Positions 1 to 12,950 of a stretch of 64,000 bases of DNA are shown here, one piece after another (position 1 is the first letter of the stretch; each line of letters begins with the position of its first letter). A model generated the notes under the pieces. The model did no database searches, was not told where the DNA came from, and saw nothing but the letters and a program-made list of their open reading frames with translations. Source of the DNA: Dasypus novemcinctus (taxonomy: Eukaryota; Chordata; Mammalia; Cingulata; Dasypodidae). Made by a program: the position numbers and the translations under genes. The stretch spans positions 11,099,405-11,163,404 of the forward strand of contig NC_092216.1 of the NCBI RefSeq assembly GCF_030445035.2. The letters run 5' to 3'.

Positions 1-3000
1 TAGGTCTTTGATCCATCTTGAGTTGATTTTTGTATAAGGTGTGAGTTGGTAATCCTCTTTCATTCTTTTACATACGGATGTCAGTTCTCCAGGAACCATT
101 TGTTGAAGAGGCCATTCTCTCCCAGTTGAGAGGGTTTGGTGGCCTTATCAAATATTATATAATTGTATATATGAGGATCTATATCAGAACTCTCAATTTG
201 GTTCCATTTGTCAGTGTGCATATCCTTGTGCCAATACCATGCTGTTTTCACTACTTCGTTTTGAAGTATGTTTTGAAGTCAGGTAGTGTCATTCCTTCAA
301 TTTCATTTTTCTTTTTCAATGTCTTTGGCTATTGAGGGACTCTTACCTTTCCAAATAAATTTCATAGCTAGTTTTTCTAGGTCATTTAACAATGGTGTAT
401 TGATTTTCACTGGGGTTGCATTGAGTGTGTAGATCAGTTTTGGTAGGATATCCTATCCATGAGCAGGGAATATTCCATTTATTTAGGTCTTCTTTGATTT
501 CCTTGAATAGTGTTGTTTAGTTCTCTGTGTATAAGTTTTTCACATCTTTAGTTAAATTTATCCTAGATATTTGATTTTTTAAAATTTACTACTATAACTG
601 GTATTTGTTTCTTGATTTCTTCCTGAGTTTGCTCATTATTGGTGTACAGAAATGATACTGATTTTTGCACATTGATCTTATAACCTGTGAATTTACTGAA
701 CTCATTCATGAGTTCTAGAAGCTTTGTTGTAGACTTCTCAGGGTTTTCTATGTATAGGATCATGTCATCTGCAAATAATGAAATTTTGACTTCTTCCTTT
801 CCAATTTGGGTGCCTTTATATCTGGTTCTTGCCTCAGTGCTCAAGAAAGTACTTCTAAGACAATGTTAAATAGGAGGTGTGATAGTGGGCATCCTTGTCT
901 TGTTCCTGAAGTTAGAGGGAAAGATTTTAGGATTTCACCATTATAAATGATGTTGGCTATGGGTTTTTCATATATACTCTTTATCATGTTTAAAAAATTC
1001 CTTGTATTTCAATCTTTTGCATTGTTTTTATCAAGAAAGGGTGCTGTATTTCGTCAAATGCTTTTTCTGCATCTATAGATATGATTATGTGATTTTTTCC
1101 TTCAATCTGTTTATATGGTGTATTACATTTGATTGATTTTCTTATGTTGGATCATCCTTGCATACCCAGAATGAATCCCACTTGGTCATGGTGTATAATT
1201 CATTTAACGTGTTGTTGAATAAGATAAGCAAGTGTTTTGTTGAGGATTTTTGTGTCTAGGTTCATTAGAGAAATTGGTCTGTAATTTTCCTTTCTTGTGG
1301 CATCTTTGTTTGGCTTTGGTACTAGGGAAATGTTGGCATCATAGGATGAGTTAGGCAATGTTCCCTCTGTCTCAATTTTTTTTGAAGAGTTTCAGGAAGA
1401 TTGGCATTATTTCTATCCAGAATGTTTTGTAGAATTCACCTGTGAAACCATTTGGCCCAGGGCTCTTATTAGTTGGGAGGTTTTTAATGACTGATTCTAT
1501 CTCTTCACTTGTGATTGGTTTGTTGAGATCATCAATTTCTTATTACATCAATGTAGGCTGCTCTTTTTTTTTCTTTCTTCCTGCAGAATTCCCTTTAGTA
1601 TTTCTTGAAGGGCCTGGTTCTTGTTGGCATACTCCTTTAGTTTCTGTTTATCTGTGAATATTTTGAACTCTTCATCATTTTTGAATGCTAGATTAGCTGG
1701 ATAGAGTATTCTTGGTTGGAATTTTTTTTTCTCTTAGTACCTTGAGTATGTCATACCACTGCCTTTATGCATCCATGGTTTCAGATGAGAAATTGGCACT
1801 TAATTTTATGAAGCCTACTTTTTATGTGATGACTCTCTTTTCTCTTGCTGCTTTTATAATTTTCTCTTTGTCTTGAGCATTAGAAAATTTGCCAAGTATA
1901 TGTCTTGGTGTAGGCCTGTTGGGATTTATGCTGTTTGGGGTGCATTGTGCTTCTTGGACATGTACCTCCATCTCCCTCAGTAGATTTGGGAAGTTTTCAG
2001 CCATTATTTCCTCCAACACCCCTTCTTTCCCATTTCCCAGCTCTTCTCCTCTGGGATGTCTATAATGCATATATTTGTGCATTTTGCATTGTCATTCAGG
2101 TCCTTAAGTCCTAACTGGATTTTTCTATCTTTTTATCAATCATTTCTACTATCTGTTTGATAGTAGTCTTCCATTCCACATCACTAATTCTCTCCTCTGC
2201 CTCTTCTATTCTGCTCGTATTTGCTTAGAGTGTATTTTTGGTTCCTTGAATTGTGCTGTTCATCATCATCATATCCATATCTTTTTGTGTATGATTGCAA
2301 TTTCTTCTGTATTCTCTCCAAGTGTTTTCTTCATATTCTTAACCTCTTCTTTACATCATTAAATTTGTTGCTAATATATGTTTTGAGAGCTTTAATTACT
2401 TGTTCTGCTCCTCTTCCTGGTTTTTAGTTTGTTCATTGAAATGGGAATGTTTTCCTGATTATTGGTCTGGTTTGCAGTTTTTTGTTGCTGTCTGGTCATC
2501 ATTTTACCTTGATGGGTTCAATCAGTTCCTTAGCTTCTTTTTCTAGTCTTGGGGTTTAATTATTTGTTGTTTTGTGTACATGCTCTGTCTTCTCTTTGTC
2601 ACTTTGTTCTTCTTATTCTATTTTCTTGTTACTAGCTAAATTCACTTTGAATGAGAATATTAGGGTCAGGGAAAGCAAAATGAGTAAGAAAAGAAAATGT
2701 ATAAAGTAGTATTGATAATAAATGTTAACAGAGGAACCATATGAGATCCAGAAGAATGGATATTAGACTCACGTAAGCTGTGTAGAGTCATAACAGTACC
2801 TATAATGAGACAGTTAACTGAATATGGGGAGGAATGTGGGGAGAAATATGAATTAAAAGGCCAGTGTTTTCAGGAAAGAGGGAACGAGAAAAGAAAGACC
2901 ATAATATAAAGAGTGAATAAAAGACAGAAAACAGAACAAAGGTTTTAGAAATAAAAAGTCGGAAAATTTGGGGGCCAAAGAAAAGGAGGTGGAATGTAAG

Positions 3001-4240
3001 AGAAACAATAGATGATGGAGGATAGAAAGATGTAGGGGAAAGGGGTGGCCAAAATCAATACACACAGAAAAGAGGAACTGGAGGATGAAGAAACACAGCA
3101 AATGTGAAGCACTCCCTGCAGCACCTATTATATAAAAAATAAAAATATAAAAGGAGAGAAAGGAGGGAAAAGGGGGCATGAAAAAGGGTGTGGGGGGGAA
3201 GCAAGCAAGAAAAAGAGAAAAAAAGAAAAGAAAAAGGACCTACCTTAGGGGAATAAAGAGGAAAAAAAAACCAGGAGACAATGCAGCAATAACAACAACA
3301 ACAACAAAATATCAAAGTTTCAAGCTAGGAATCCTCTTTGCAGTTAAATAAAATGCTTAGGGATCTGACATTCCCCCTTTCTCCGTTCCTCACTTCTCTC
3401 TCTCCCATGCAACAGGAAAGCTGCATGGGGGGTCCAGTAGGAGATTCAAGTGTGTCCCTAGGTGAACTAATTCAACACAGAAGACAATGATTCTTTATTT
3501 CCAGTGATGGAGCACCTACACCTCACCAGAGATCCCAAATATGCTACTGGAAGCTTGGAAATCCCAAATATGCTATTGGAAGCTTGGAAAGCAAGTCCTA
3601 TAATCCCACCCCCTTATGTGCACTAGGGGAGGGCTAATTGATTTTCTGCCTCCACCTTCTCCCAGACCAAGTTTCCTATCCCAGGGTGTTTAGGTAAATT
3701 GGGCTTTCTCAGCAGATTTGCCTCTCCTCTCTTCCCAGGCTCTCCCCAAGGAAGCTGGCATGCTCCTCCAAGATTAAAAAAAAAAAACAAAAAACAGTGG
3801 AGGACTAGGGTAAACACGGACTTCAGATGGACCTCAGGGTGTGCTGGATTTGGGAATGGGAAGTCCAGGATATTGTGGACTCAAGGTATGTGAGTCTGTG
3901 GAGCATGGGCTACAGGGGTTTAGGGGATACAGACCTGGAAACCACATATCTGGTAAACATGGGGTTTGGAAATGCTGCAGCACAACCAACAGTTGCTACA
4001 GCTTCCAGCCCCAGGGGGAAGGGTCCCTCCCACGACTTCTGATCTCCATGTCAGAAACCCCAAATTCTACCTCTTGGAAGACCCTCTTCTGTCATTGTCG
4101 CATCAAATTGATGTCCAGACACCTACTGCCCTGCAAGCCCCCAAAACAGCCTGCTCTGTCAGCACTCTGACCCTACTCAGCCGCTTCTTTGCAGGAGAGA
4201 TTATAAGGTGTGCTCACTCAGACGTCATCTTGCCTGGCCC
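1..4240 (-). mobile_element. LINE-1 (antisense), 5' end intact, 3' end outside the window, internal ORF2 deletion
   Basis: Read on the minus strand this is 5'UTR (about 4240-2503), ORF1 (about 2502-1575) and the C-terminal half of ORF2 (about 1555-1). Base 1 corresponds to about 51830 in the sense-oriented L1 of this window. ORF1 gives an 86-residue open stretch (2082-1822) with the RNA-binding-domain signature RPTPRHILGKFSNAQDKEK. ORF2 jumps at about 1555 directly to ORF1 sequence, so the endonuclease and first part of the reverse transcriptase are deleted. Many stops and frameshifts make it inactive. The 5' end at 4240 has the same terminal motif (CATCTTG on the plus strand) as the L1 5' ends at 34.1 and 46.0 kb. 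Confidence 0.9.
1575..2502 (-). pseudogene. L1 ORF1 remnant (ORF1p, RNA-binding chaperone)
   Basis: ORF1p is the trimeric RNA-binding partner of the L1 RNP. The ATG is placed at 2502-2500 by matching the start at 47887 of the sense L1, both reading MMTRQQQ-like sequence. The clearest part is the central RRM and C-terminal domain (1822-2082), with NRPTPRHIL and KIIKAAREK motifs typical of L1 ORF1. The frame is broken before and after this stretch. Confidence 0.75.
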
Positions 4241-4247
4241 CCTATAT

Positions 4248-4657
4248 TTTTTTTTAAGATTTATTTTTTATATATTTCCCCTTCCCTCAAATTGTCTGCT
4301 CTCTGTGTCCATTCACTGTGTATTCTTCTGTGTCCGCTTGCATTCTTGTCAGTGACACTTGCAATCTGTGTCTCTTTTGTTGCATCATCTTGCTGCATCA
4401 GCTCTCTGTGTGCTCAGTGCAACTCCTGGGCAGGCAGCACTTTTTTCACATAGGGTGACTTTCCTTATAGGGTGCACTCCTTGCATGTGGGGCTCCCCTA
4501 CGTGGGGATGCCCCTGTATGGCATGGCACTCCTGGCATGCATCAGCACTGCATTTGGACCAGCTCACCACATGGGTCAGGAGGTCCTGGATTTGAACCCT
4601 GGACCTCCCATGTAGTAGGTGGAGGCTCTATCCATTGAGCCAAATTCACTTCCCCTC
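4248..4657 (-). mobile_element. DAS-type SINE (armadillo tRNA-derived), antisense
   Basis: On the minus strand it starts GGGGAAGTGAATTTGGCTCA and contains pol III box A-like (TGGCTCAATGG) and box B-like (GGTTCAAATCC) motifs. A long tRNA-unrelated body follows, ending in an AT-rich tail at 4250-4290. The same layout occurs at 23936-24362. Recognised as the long armadillo DAS class from memory of the family. Confidence 0.85.
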
Positions 4658-4735
4658 TTATATTTTTTAATGTAAGATTTTTTGTGATCCATGTATCTTC
4701 AAAAAAATACAATAAAAAATAATAAAAAAAACTTC
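4658..4735 (+). mobile_element. Terminal 3' tail of the xenarthran L1 3'UTR (module B end)
   Basis: TATATTTTTTAATGTAAGAT followed by TTTTGTGATCCATGTATCTT and an A-rich tail. This is the end sequence also seen, reversed, at the left ends of the antisense module B copies. Confidence 0.6.
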
Positions 4736-4880
4736 CTGAAGGTGAAAAGACCAGATCCAGATGGTTTTACAGTTGATTACTATCAATCATCCAAAGACAA
4801 TCTAATATCAATCTCATTTAAGCTGTTTCAAAAACTTAAACAGGAATAACAATACAAAATTCATACCCTGATCCAAAACC
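4736..4880 (+). mobile_element. Old L1 ORF2 fragment (sense)
   Basis: The stretch around 4755-4780 translates to the L1 reverse-transcriptase motif region (P-x-P-D-G-F-T). It is short and diverged. From 4880 to 5040 I see nothing assignable. Confidence 0.45.
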
Positions 4881-5039
4881 AAATTAAGACTATGAAAAAA
4901 TAATCTGTCTTCTCAGCTGCAATTTTAATGTTATTAATGATGTCAAAACAATGTCAACTACATTTTCCAAGTCATACATGACCAGCTTTCCAGGTTAAAT
5001 TAGTGTTCACAATAGAAGCAAAATATGCTATCATATTAG

Positions 5040-5285
5040 GGAGGAGTAAAGAACAGTGAGCAAAAGCATGAGATTTGAAGCCAAATTGCCTAGACTCAAA
5101 CTCCAGCTCTGCTACTTGCCTGCTATGTTACCCTCCACCTAGCATTTCTAAGTCACAGTGTGGGTCCTTTAAAAAATGTAATAACAATAGTTTTCACTGC
5201 ATACAGTTGCTCTAAACAATTCAGAATGATAATACAGGTAAAACAAAGTGCCTAATATACTTTAAACACTCAATAAATGTTAGTT
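5040..5285 (+). mobile_element. MIR SINE
   Basis: Matches the ancient mammalian MIR layout: a tRNA-like head (GAGATTTGAAGCCAAATTGC), the conserved core (CAGCTCTGCTACTTGCCTGC), and a LINE2-like tail ending AACACTCAATAAATGTTAG. This is a pan-mammalian repeat and indicates old sequence between the younger insertions. Confidence 0.85.
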
Positions 5286-5326
5286 TTTATTATTATTTAT
5301 TATTATTATTTTATTATTATTCAATA
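5282..5326. repeat. (TTATTA)n microsatellite at the MIR tail
   Basis: Imperfect TTATTATTA tract that directly extends the MIR 3' end. From 5327 to 5500 I see no identifiable element. Confidence 0.8.
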
Positions 5327-5499
5327 AGAAGTCAATGAAGTTATCTTATCAATTTCTAACATTTTAAGCCTCAACACTAGGAAATAGTACATCCTTTTTA
5401 TTATTTGTGATCTTTGTGACTGATCTAGAGAAAGCATTTGATTGCTATATAGAGAATAACTCACTATTAAACTTGACTTAAAAAATATGATAGGATGAT

Positions 5500-5790
5500 A
5501 TGGGGAAAATACACCTAACGCAAACTATGGATTATAACTAACAGTAATATTTTAATATTCTTTCATCACTTCTAACAAACATACTGTACCAACCCCAAGT
5601 ATCTATAATGGGGGCTGGGGGTAAGTAGAAGGGCTATTTGTTTGTTTTTTTTCTTTTTGGAACAATGAAAAATTTCCAAAATTGAATTTGGTGATGAATG
5701 AACAACTCTTTGATTATACTGACAGCCATGATCGTATACACTTTGGATGGGTAGTATGGTGTGTAAGTAAAGTCACTTCTAGAAATTATG
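5500..5790 (+). mobile_element. Old L1 (L1M-type) 3'UTR end
   Basis: Contains GGTGATGAATGAACAACTCT and ATACACTTTGGATGG, diverged versions of the 3'UTR end common to older mammalian L1M elements. From 5791 to 6060 no element or open frame is recognisable. Confidence 0.5.
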
Positions 5791-6060
5791 CAAATCTTAT
5801 CTGTAGGCACTTCCAGAGCAGGGTATGGGACAGATACTGTAGGGAATGCAGTCTGGGCAGTGTTGGCAAAAGACAATATAGTACACCTTCATCTGTCTGA
5901 TGGGTAAAAGTACACACGAATCTCTGTAAATACTGTTTTATACATTTGGTTGTCACATAGCAAATCAAGCTTCAAGAAATGAGGATTTGGAAAAACGTTC
6001 CTGTATCTATGGATACCTCTTAGGAACCTATTCTGTAAGCTCATGTCTGGAGTATAAATG

Positions 6061-6525
6061 TTACTTGAAATGAAAGTGTATTCTGCATTTGTTGTTTATA
6101 GTCCTGTATATGTCTATTAATATTAGTGTGGTGATAGTATTATTCAAGCCCTTTGTATCCTTATTAATCTTCTGTCTAGATATTGTAGCCAGTATTGAAA
6201 ATGATATATTGAAGTTTTTTATAGAAATATTTCTTTCGTCAGTTTTGTCAATTTTTTCTTCAAGTATTTTTAGAGTTCTGTGATTGGGAGCAGAAATGCT
6301 TATAATTGTTTTATCTATTTGATAGATTAATTCTATTTGCCCAAGTGTCTTTGAACTCTGATGATGACTTTGATTAGATTTTACTCTATCCAATAGAAGT
6401 GCAGCTACCTTTCAGCTATTGTTGACATGGGATTTTTTTTCATTCCTTATTTTCAGCTTTTGTGTTTCTTTAGGTTTAAAGTGAGTTTCTTGTAAGCAGC
6501 ATTTAGTTGGATCATGTTTATTTTT
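6061..6525 (-). mobile_element. Old L1 ORF2 endonuclease-region fragment (antisense)
   Basis: Minus-strand translation (6393-6061) contains LIYQIDKTIISISAPNHRTLKI, a diverged L1 endonuclease segment. It ends where the antisense L1 3' tail begins, so this is likely the insertion target of the next element. Confidence 0.6.
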
Positions 6526-8745
6526 TAAATTACATTTTTTATTTTTATTTTTAAAGAAGCTTTAGATTACATAAATGTTACCTAAAAATATAGGGGATTC
6601 CCATAAGCCCCATTCCCTCCCCCTTCTACGCTTTGCCACATTAACCAACATCCTTCATAAGTGTGGTATCTTTCTTAAAACTGAACTCATATTGTAACAT
6701 TGCTACTAACCATGAACTACAGTTTACGTTATAGTTTGCACTCTGTCCCACACAATTTTGTACTTTATGACAAAATATATAATGGCTAGTATCCATCGTT
6801 GAAATGTCATGCAGGACAACGTCAATGTCCCCAAAATGCTCAAATATTACACCTATTTTTCTGTCTCCCTCTCCTCAGAAGCTCTGGAAGCCACTGACTT
6901 TGTATCAGTGATAAAATTTCTTCCATTGCTGTAACAGTATTGACTAAAGTCTACTTTACTCCATTCCTCATTCCCCAATTTGAGGATTTCGGGATGGTGA
7001 TGTCCATTCTGATTCTAATTGAGAGGGGAGCTTAGAACACATGGGGAAGATGGATGGAAATATCCTGCTTGTAGTTGCAGACATTCTGTTCCTTGTGAAG
7101 GGAATGGGTGTTGTCCATAATCTCTTATTAGTTGTCCTGGGTGAGTCCAATAAACTGGAGAGCAGGGGTTGCAATTCTGCTGAAATTTGGTGCTCAACTG
7201 GCACATGGGTGGATCAAAGATTTAAGTCTCTGGAACATATATTTATCAAATATAGTGCTAATTATATGTTCAAATAAAGGAGCAGAAGAGCTGTGTGTAG
7301 GAAAACTATAAAGGAGTCTAACTCTCCTCTACTGGGAAATATAAGTGTCAAAGTAAGATCCACTGGCAGCATACCAAATTCATGACCTGTCTGTCCTGCT
7401 TATAGTGTGTGGATATCTCCAGAGCTCTCAGGACCCTGCTATTTGAAGCATGGTTTACTGTGACAGACAATGAGATCCTGCTGAGATTGGCATAAACGAT
7501 TCACTTTGCAATCACTTGACGAAAAAAAAAACAACACTTCATTTGTATTAACATTTTCCTCTTTTGGTCAAGGTATTTTTCTGGATATGTTGCTAGTTGG
7601 CAGTTGATGATAGTCACTCAGTGCCAGGGAGGCTTACCCCATAAATTATGTCCTATGCCATGGAGAAGGTAGTGCATTTATATGCTTTGTTTCACTTAGA
7701 GAAAGTCCACAATTGAGCAACAAGGAGGTTTTCAGGGGATAATTTTTTCTTTTTAGGAGATAATTCTTAGGCAATATTTTTGACTAGGCTAAGTTTCAAT
7801 TTCACAAGCAAAGGTTCAAAAGAACAGTCATCAATATCAAGGGCCTGGAGTAATGGTCTCTCTTCCTTCACTGTGCACTGCCCTTATACTTGGGGACTTC
7901 TTGCTGTCCTATCAGAGAATGTAGCAGAACTCCCTAGAATGGGAATTCAATGTTCTTTCAGTTATTATTTGAGTCTACACCCACCAAGACAATGTCCCAT
8001 GAACACTTGAATGTATTTGTATGACTTAGAGGCAAGCCTTAGATCAACAACACCTCCTCACACGTCCTCATTACCGACACCACACACTAGTTATTCTCTC
8101 CTGCCACAGTTGTGATCCTTTTGTGATCCAAAACCTCTCCAAAAATGAAGCCAACAAAATAACCAAATAAAATTAATAAGAATATGAAATAATAATGGTT
8201 TGTAAAATAGCAAAATACAAAAATATTTTTGAAATTTGAAATAATAAAAAGCATTTTAGACATTGTGACATTCATCATTGTAACATCTGTTGTCTTGCAT
8301 GTACAGTGACATTTTCTTCCAGATTATTCCACCGGTGTCTTTTCTTTTTCCAGAGAAGCTTTAGGTTAGAGAACATCTAATAGAGGATATATGGGAATCC
8401 ATATACCCAATGACCTCCCCCTTTTTACTTCTCCCCTATTTAAAATATTTTATGCAGTTGGTACATTTGTTACAAATGATGTACAATTATTGAAGCACTA
8501 CTACTCCCCATGGTCAATGGATTACATCATGGTTTATATCTTGGACTTTTATAGATTTTGATTTAATTTAAAATGGCCTGTATCCGTTAATGCAAGATCA
8601 TGCAGAACAATTCTAATGTCCTAAAAAATCCTATGTCCCATATATCCTATTATACCTTCCCCTCCCCTTAGAAGATGTGGGAACTACCAAGTTTCAATTC
8701 TTGAAGAAGATTCATATTGACATGCAATAATATTAGCTTTCTGAG

Positions 8746-11700
8746 GAACTAGCAAACTGTCCTCCCCAATGGCTACACCATTCTACATTCCCACCAGCTC
8801 TGGATAAAGGTTTTCTTTCCTCCAGTTCCTCTCCAACACTTGTAGCCTGTGTTTTTAATAGCATCCAGTCTAATGGATGCAAAATGATATCTCATTATGG
8901 TTTTGATTTGCACTTCCCTACCAGCAAGTGATGATGAGCATCTTTTCATTTGCTTTTTAGTCATTTGTATTTCTTCTTTGGAGGAGTGTCTATTTAAATC
9001 AATTGCCCACTTTTACAATGGGTTTCCTTTTTCTTTTTGAGGTATAGGATTTCTTTATTTACGCTGGCTACTAGACCTTTATCAGGTATATGACTATCAA
9101 ATATCTTCTCCCATTGAGTAGGCTGCTTTTTCACTTTCTTGACAAACAGCTTTGAGGTACAAAAGTTCTTAATTTTGAGTAGGTACCTTTTATCTCTTTT
9201 CTTTTCTTGCTTGTGCTTGGGTTGTAAAATCATAAACCATTTCCTAATACAAGATGCTGAAGATTCTTTCCTATATTATCTTCCAAGATTCTTATGGTCT
9301 TGACTCATATTTAGATCTTTAATCTACCTTGAGTAAATTTTTGTATAAGGTGTAAAATGATGTTCCTGTCTCATTCTTTTGGATATTGATATCCAGTTCT
9401 CCAAGCACCATTTGTTGAAGAGACTATTCATCCCCAGTTGAATATCAGTTGATGGTATATGCAAGAATCTATATCAGAAGGGTCAATTTGGTTCCATCTG
9501 TTAGTATGTCTGTCCTTATCCCTATACAATGGTTTTGACCACTGTAGATTTCTGTTATGTTTTAAAATTAGGTAGTGTGAGTCTTTCAATTTCATTTTTC
9601 TTTTTCATTTTGTCTTTGTCTATTTTGGGTCCCTAACCCTGACAAATAAATTTCATAGTTATCTTTCCCAATTCAGTAAAAAAGTGCTATTGTAATTTTT
9701 ATTGGGAATGCATTAAATCAGCTTGGGTAAGACACACATTTTAATGATGTTTAGTCTTCCTATCCATAAACCAGGAATAATCTCCATTTATTTAGGTCTT
9801 TTAAAATTTCCTTTAAAAAGGTTGTGTAGTTTTCTACATATCAGTCCTTCATATCTTCAGTTAAGTTTATCCTCAGGTATTTGATTCTTTTAGTTGCTTT
9901 TGTCAATGGAATTTTTTTCTTGATTTCATCCTCAGACTGCTCATTATTCATTTACAGAAATACCACTGATTTTTGCATTTTGATCTTATAGCTGCCACGT
10001 CACTGAACTAATTTACCACCTCTAGAAACTTTGTTGTCGATTTCTTTGTATGGACCATATCATTTACAAATAGTGAGAATTTTACTTCTTCCTTTCCAAT
10101 TTGGATGCCTTTTATATCTTTGTCTTGTCTAAGTGCTTGAGCAAGTACTTCTAACACAATGATAAGGAAGAGCAGTGACAATGGGCATCCATGACATGCT
10201 CCAGACCTTAGAGGGAAAGCTTTTAGCTTTTCACCATTGTACATGATGTTAGCTATGGATTTTCATATAAAATAATAAATTTGATGTATAAACCATTTGA
10301 TGTATTGTTGCATATGATTAGAAAGATTTTTTTTTCAGGATTTTAGCATCAAATTCATTAGAGAGATTGGTTTATATTTTTTCTTTCCTTTGGTGTCTCT
10401 GTATGTTTTTGCTACTGGGGGATGTTGGCTTTACAGAATGAGTTGGACAATGCTCCCTCTACTTCTAATTTTGGAAGAATTTAAACAAGATTAGTGTTTT
10501 TTTCTTTCCAGAAGGATTGGTCAACTTCAACTCTGAAGCCATCTGGTCATGAGCCCTTCTAGGTGGGAGGTTTTTGATGTCTAATTGAGTCTTGCCACTT
10601 GTGATTGGTTTGTTGCATTCACCAATTTCTTCTTTTGTCAATGAAAGCTGCTTGTATGTTTCTAGAAATTTATCCATTTTACCTAAGTTTCCCATCTTGT
10701 TGGCATAAAATTTTCAAAGGTTTTATGATACACTTTATTTCTGTAGGGGTGATTGCTGATATTCCATTACTTGTTTCTTATTATATGTATTTTCATGTTC
10801 TCTGTTAATCTAGCTGAGGATTTGCCAATTTCATTATTCTTAAAGAACCCGCTTTTGGTTTGTTGATTTTTTTCTAGTGCTCTCTTATTTTCAATTTCAT
10901 TTAGCTCTGCTCTAATCTTTGTTATTTTCTTCCTTTTTCCTTACCTTAATATTTGTTTGTTTGTAGCTCTTTTTCTAATTCCTCCAGGTGTGCAGTCAGG
11001 TCTTTGATTTTAGCTCTTCTCTTTTTATATAGGCATTTATGGATAACTTTTGATCTCTCAACACTGTTTTTGCTGCATCCCATTCGATAGTTTGTGTTGC
11101 CATTTTCATTCATTTCAGGACAGTTACTGATTTCTATTGCAGTTTTCTCCTTGACCAGCTGATTGTCTAAGAGTGTGTTGGTCAACTTCCAAATATTTGT
11201 ACCCAACCTAGGTCTCTGCTCTTTGCTGATTTCCAACTTCATTCTCTTGTGGTCAGAGAAATTACTTTGTATAACTTCACTTTCTCTGGATTCATGGAGT
11301 ATTGTTCTGTCATCTACTATACGGTCTATCTTGGTGAATGATCCATGTGTGTTTGAAAATAATGTATATCCCACTGTACTTGTGGGTAATGTTCTATAAA
11401 TATATCTATTAGGTCTAGATATTCTAACATAATATTTTAAGTTTCTGTTTCTTTATTTTTCCTCTTTTGAGATGTTCAGTCTATGGTGATAAAGGTGAAT
11501 TAACATTCCCACACTATAATTGTAGAATCATCTATTTCTCCACTTAGTTTTTTGCAATATTTCCCACGTGTATTTTGAGGTGCCCTTGTTAGGTGCATAA
11601 ATGTTTATGATTCTTCCTTTTTTTTTGATAGATTATACTCTTTATTAATATACAGTGTCCTTACAATAGGTTTGCATTTAAAGTCTATTTTGTCCCATGT

Positions 11701-11929
11701 TAGTATAGCTACTCCTGCCCTTTTTTTGGTTATTGTTTGCATGTAAAATCATTTTCCAACAATTTACATTCAGCCTCCTTTTGTCCCTGGGGCTAGGTTG
11801 AGTTTCTTGTAGCTAACATATAGATGGGTCATATCTGTATCCATTCTGCTAATAATGTCTCTTGATTAGAGCATTTATTCCATTAATATTCAATATTATG
11901 ACTATCAAGGTATTACTTACACAAGCCAT
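8746..11929 (-). pseudogene. L1 ORF2 remnant (endonuclease / reverse transcriptase)
   Basis: ORF2p nicks DNA and reverse-transcribes L1 RNA at the target. The start is placed at the CAT of 11927-11929, equivalent to the ORF2 ATG at 48930 of the sense L1. The endonuclease part includes NTHGSFTKIDRIVDDR (S-x-x-K-I-D motif). The RT catalytic motif is degraded to FVNDMV, replacing the first Asp. Several frameshifts and an internal deletion are present. Confidence 0.75.
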
Positions 11930-12044
11930 ATTCTCTTTAGGTTTATATGTCATATGTTGTTTTTAGTTCTCTTTTAATATATTTAGTTATTCTTACCAAT
12001 AATCTGCCTAACTGCATTCTCCTTTAACCCTATTTTTTTTTCCC

Positions 12045-12950
12045 CCAACCTGCAGAATTTCCTTTAGTATTTCTTAAAGGGCAAGTTTGTTGTTGACAAA
12101 CTTTTTTATCTGTGAATATTTTGAACTCTCCCTCAATTTTGAAGGCCAGCTTTTCTGGATAGAGAATTCTTGGTTGGAAGTTTTCTCTTTTGTACCTTAA
12201 TTATGTCATGTCATTTTTTTTTCTTCCAAGGTTTCAGATGAGAAATCAACACTTAATCTTACTGAAATTCCTTTGTGTGTAATGGATCTTTTTTCTCTTA
12301 CTGGTTTCAGTATTCTCTCTTTGTCTTGAACATTGAACAATTTGATAAGTGTATGTCTTGGGGTAGGCCTGTTAAGATTTATTCTGTTTAGGGTGTGCTG
12401 CATTTCCTGAATATGCATGACCATGTCCCTCAAAAAAAAAGTTGGGAAATTTTCAGTCATTATTTCCTTTAATACTCCCTCTGCTCCTTTTTCCTTTTTT
12501 TTCCCTGTAGGATGCCTAGAATGTATGCTTTTGCACCATATTGTCATTCAAATCCCTATAGCTCTGCCGGAATTTTTCTTTTATCTATCTGTTCTTCTAC
12601 CTGTCTGATTACAGATATACTATTTTCAATATCACTGATTCTTTACTCTGCCTCCTCAAACCTGCTGTTATGCTTCCAGAATATTTTTTTATTACTTGCA
12701 TTGTGTCTTTCATCAAATCTGTTATTTTTCATGTATGTTTACAATTTCTCCAGTATATTCCCCTACTGTCTTCTTAATATCCTTTATCTCTTCCTTCACT
12801 TTATGAAGTTGAATCACAATTTTGGCCATCCTTTATTTGTTGTTCCATGTTCTGCATCTTCTTCTGTTTCTTAGTTTGTTCATTAGACTGTGCCATGTTT
12901 TCCTATTTCTTATTATGGTTTGTAATTTTTTTGTTGGTTTCTAGGCATCT
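12045..12950 (-). pseudogene. L1 ORF1 remnant
   Basis: The open stretch 12547-12206 (113 codons) holds ILKPVREKRSITHKGISVRL and NRPTPRHTLIKLFN, the ORF1p RRM/CTD core. The N-terminal coiled-coil region is interrupted by stops. Confidence 0.7.

Noticed and set aside
2853..3315. Hydrophobic open frames rich in Phe/Leu/Ser in the L1 5'UTR
   Set aside because: They come from reading an A/G-rich (purine) tract on the opposite strand. The same pattern appears at 13242-13641 and 32802-33098 in the other L1 5'UTRs.
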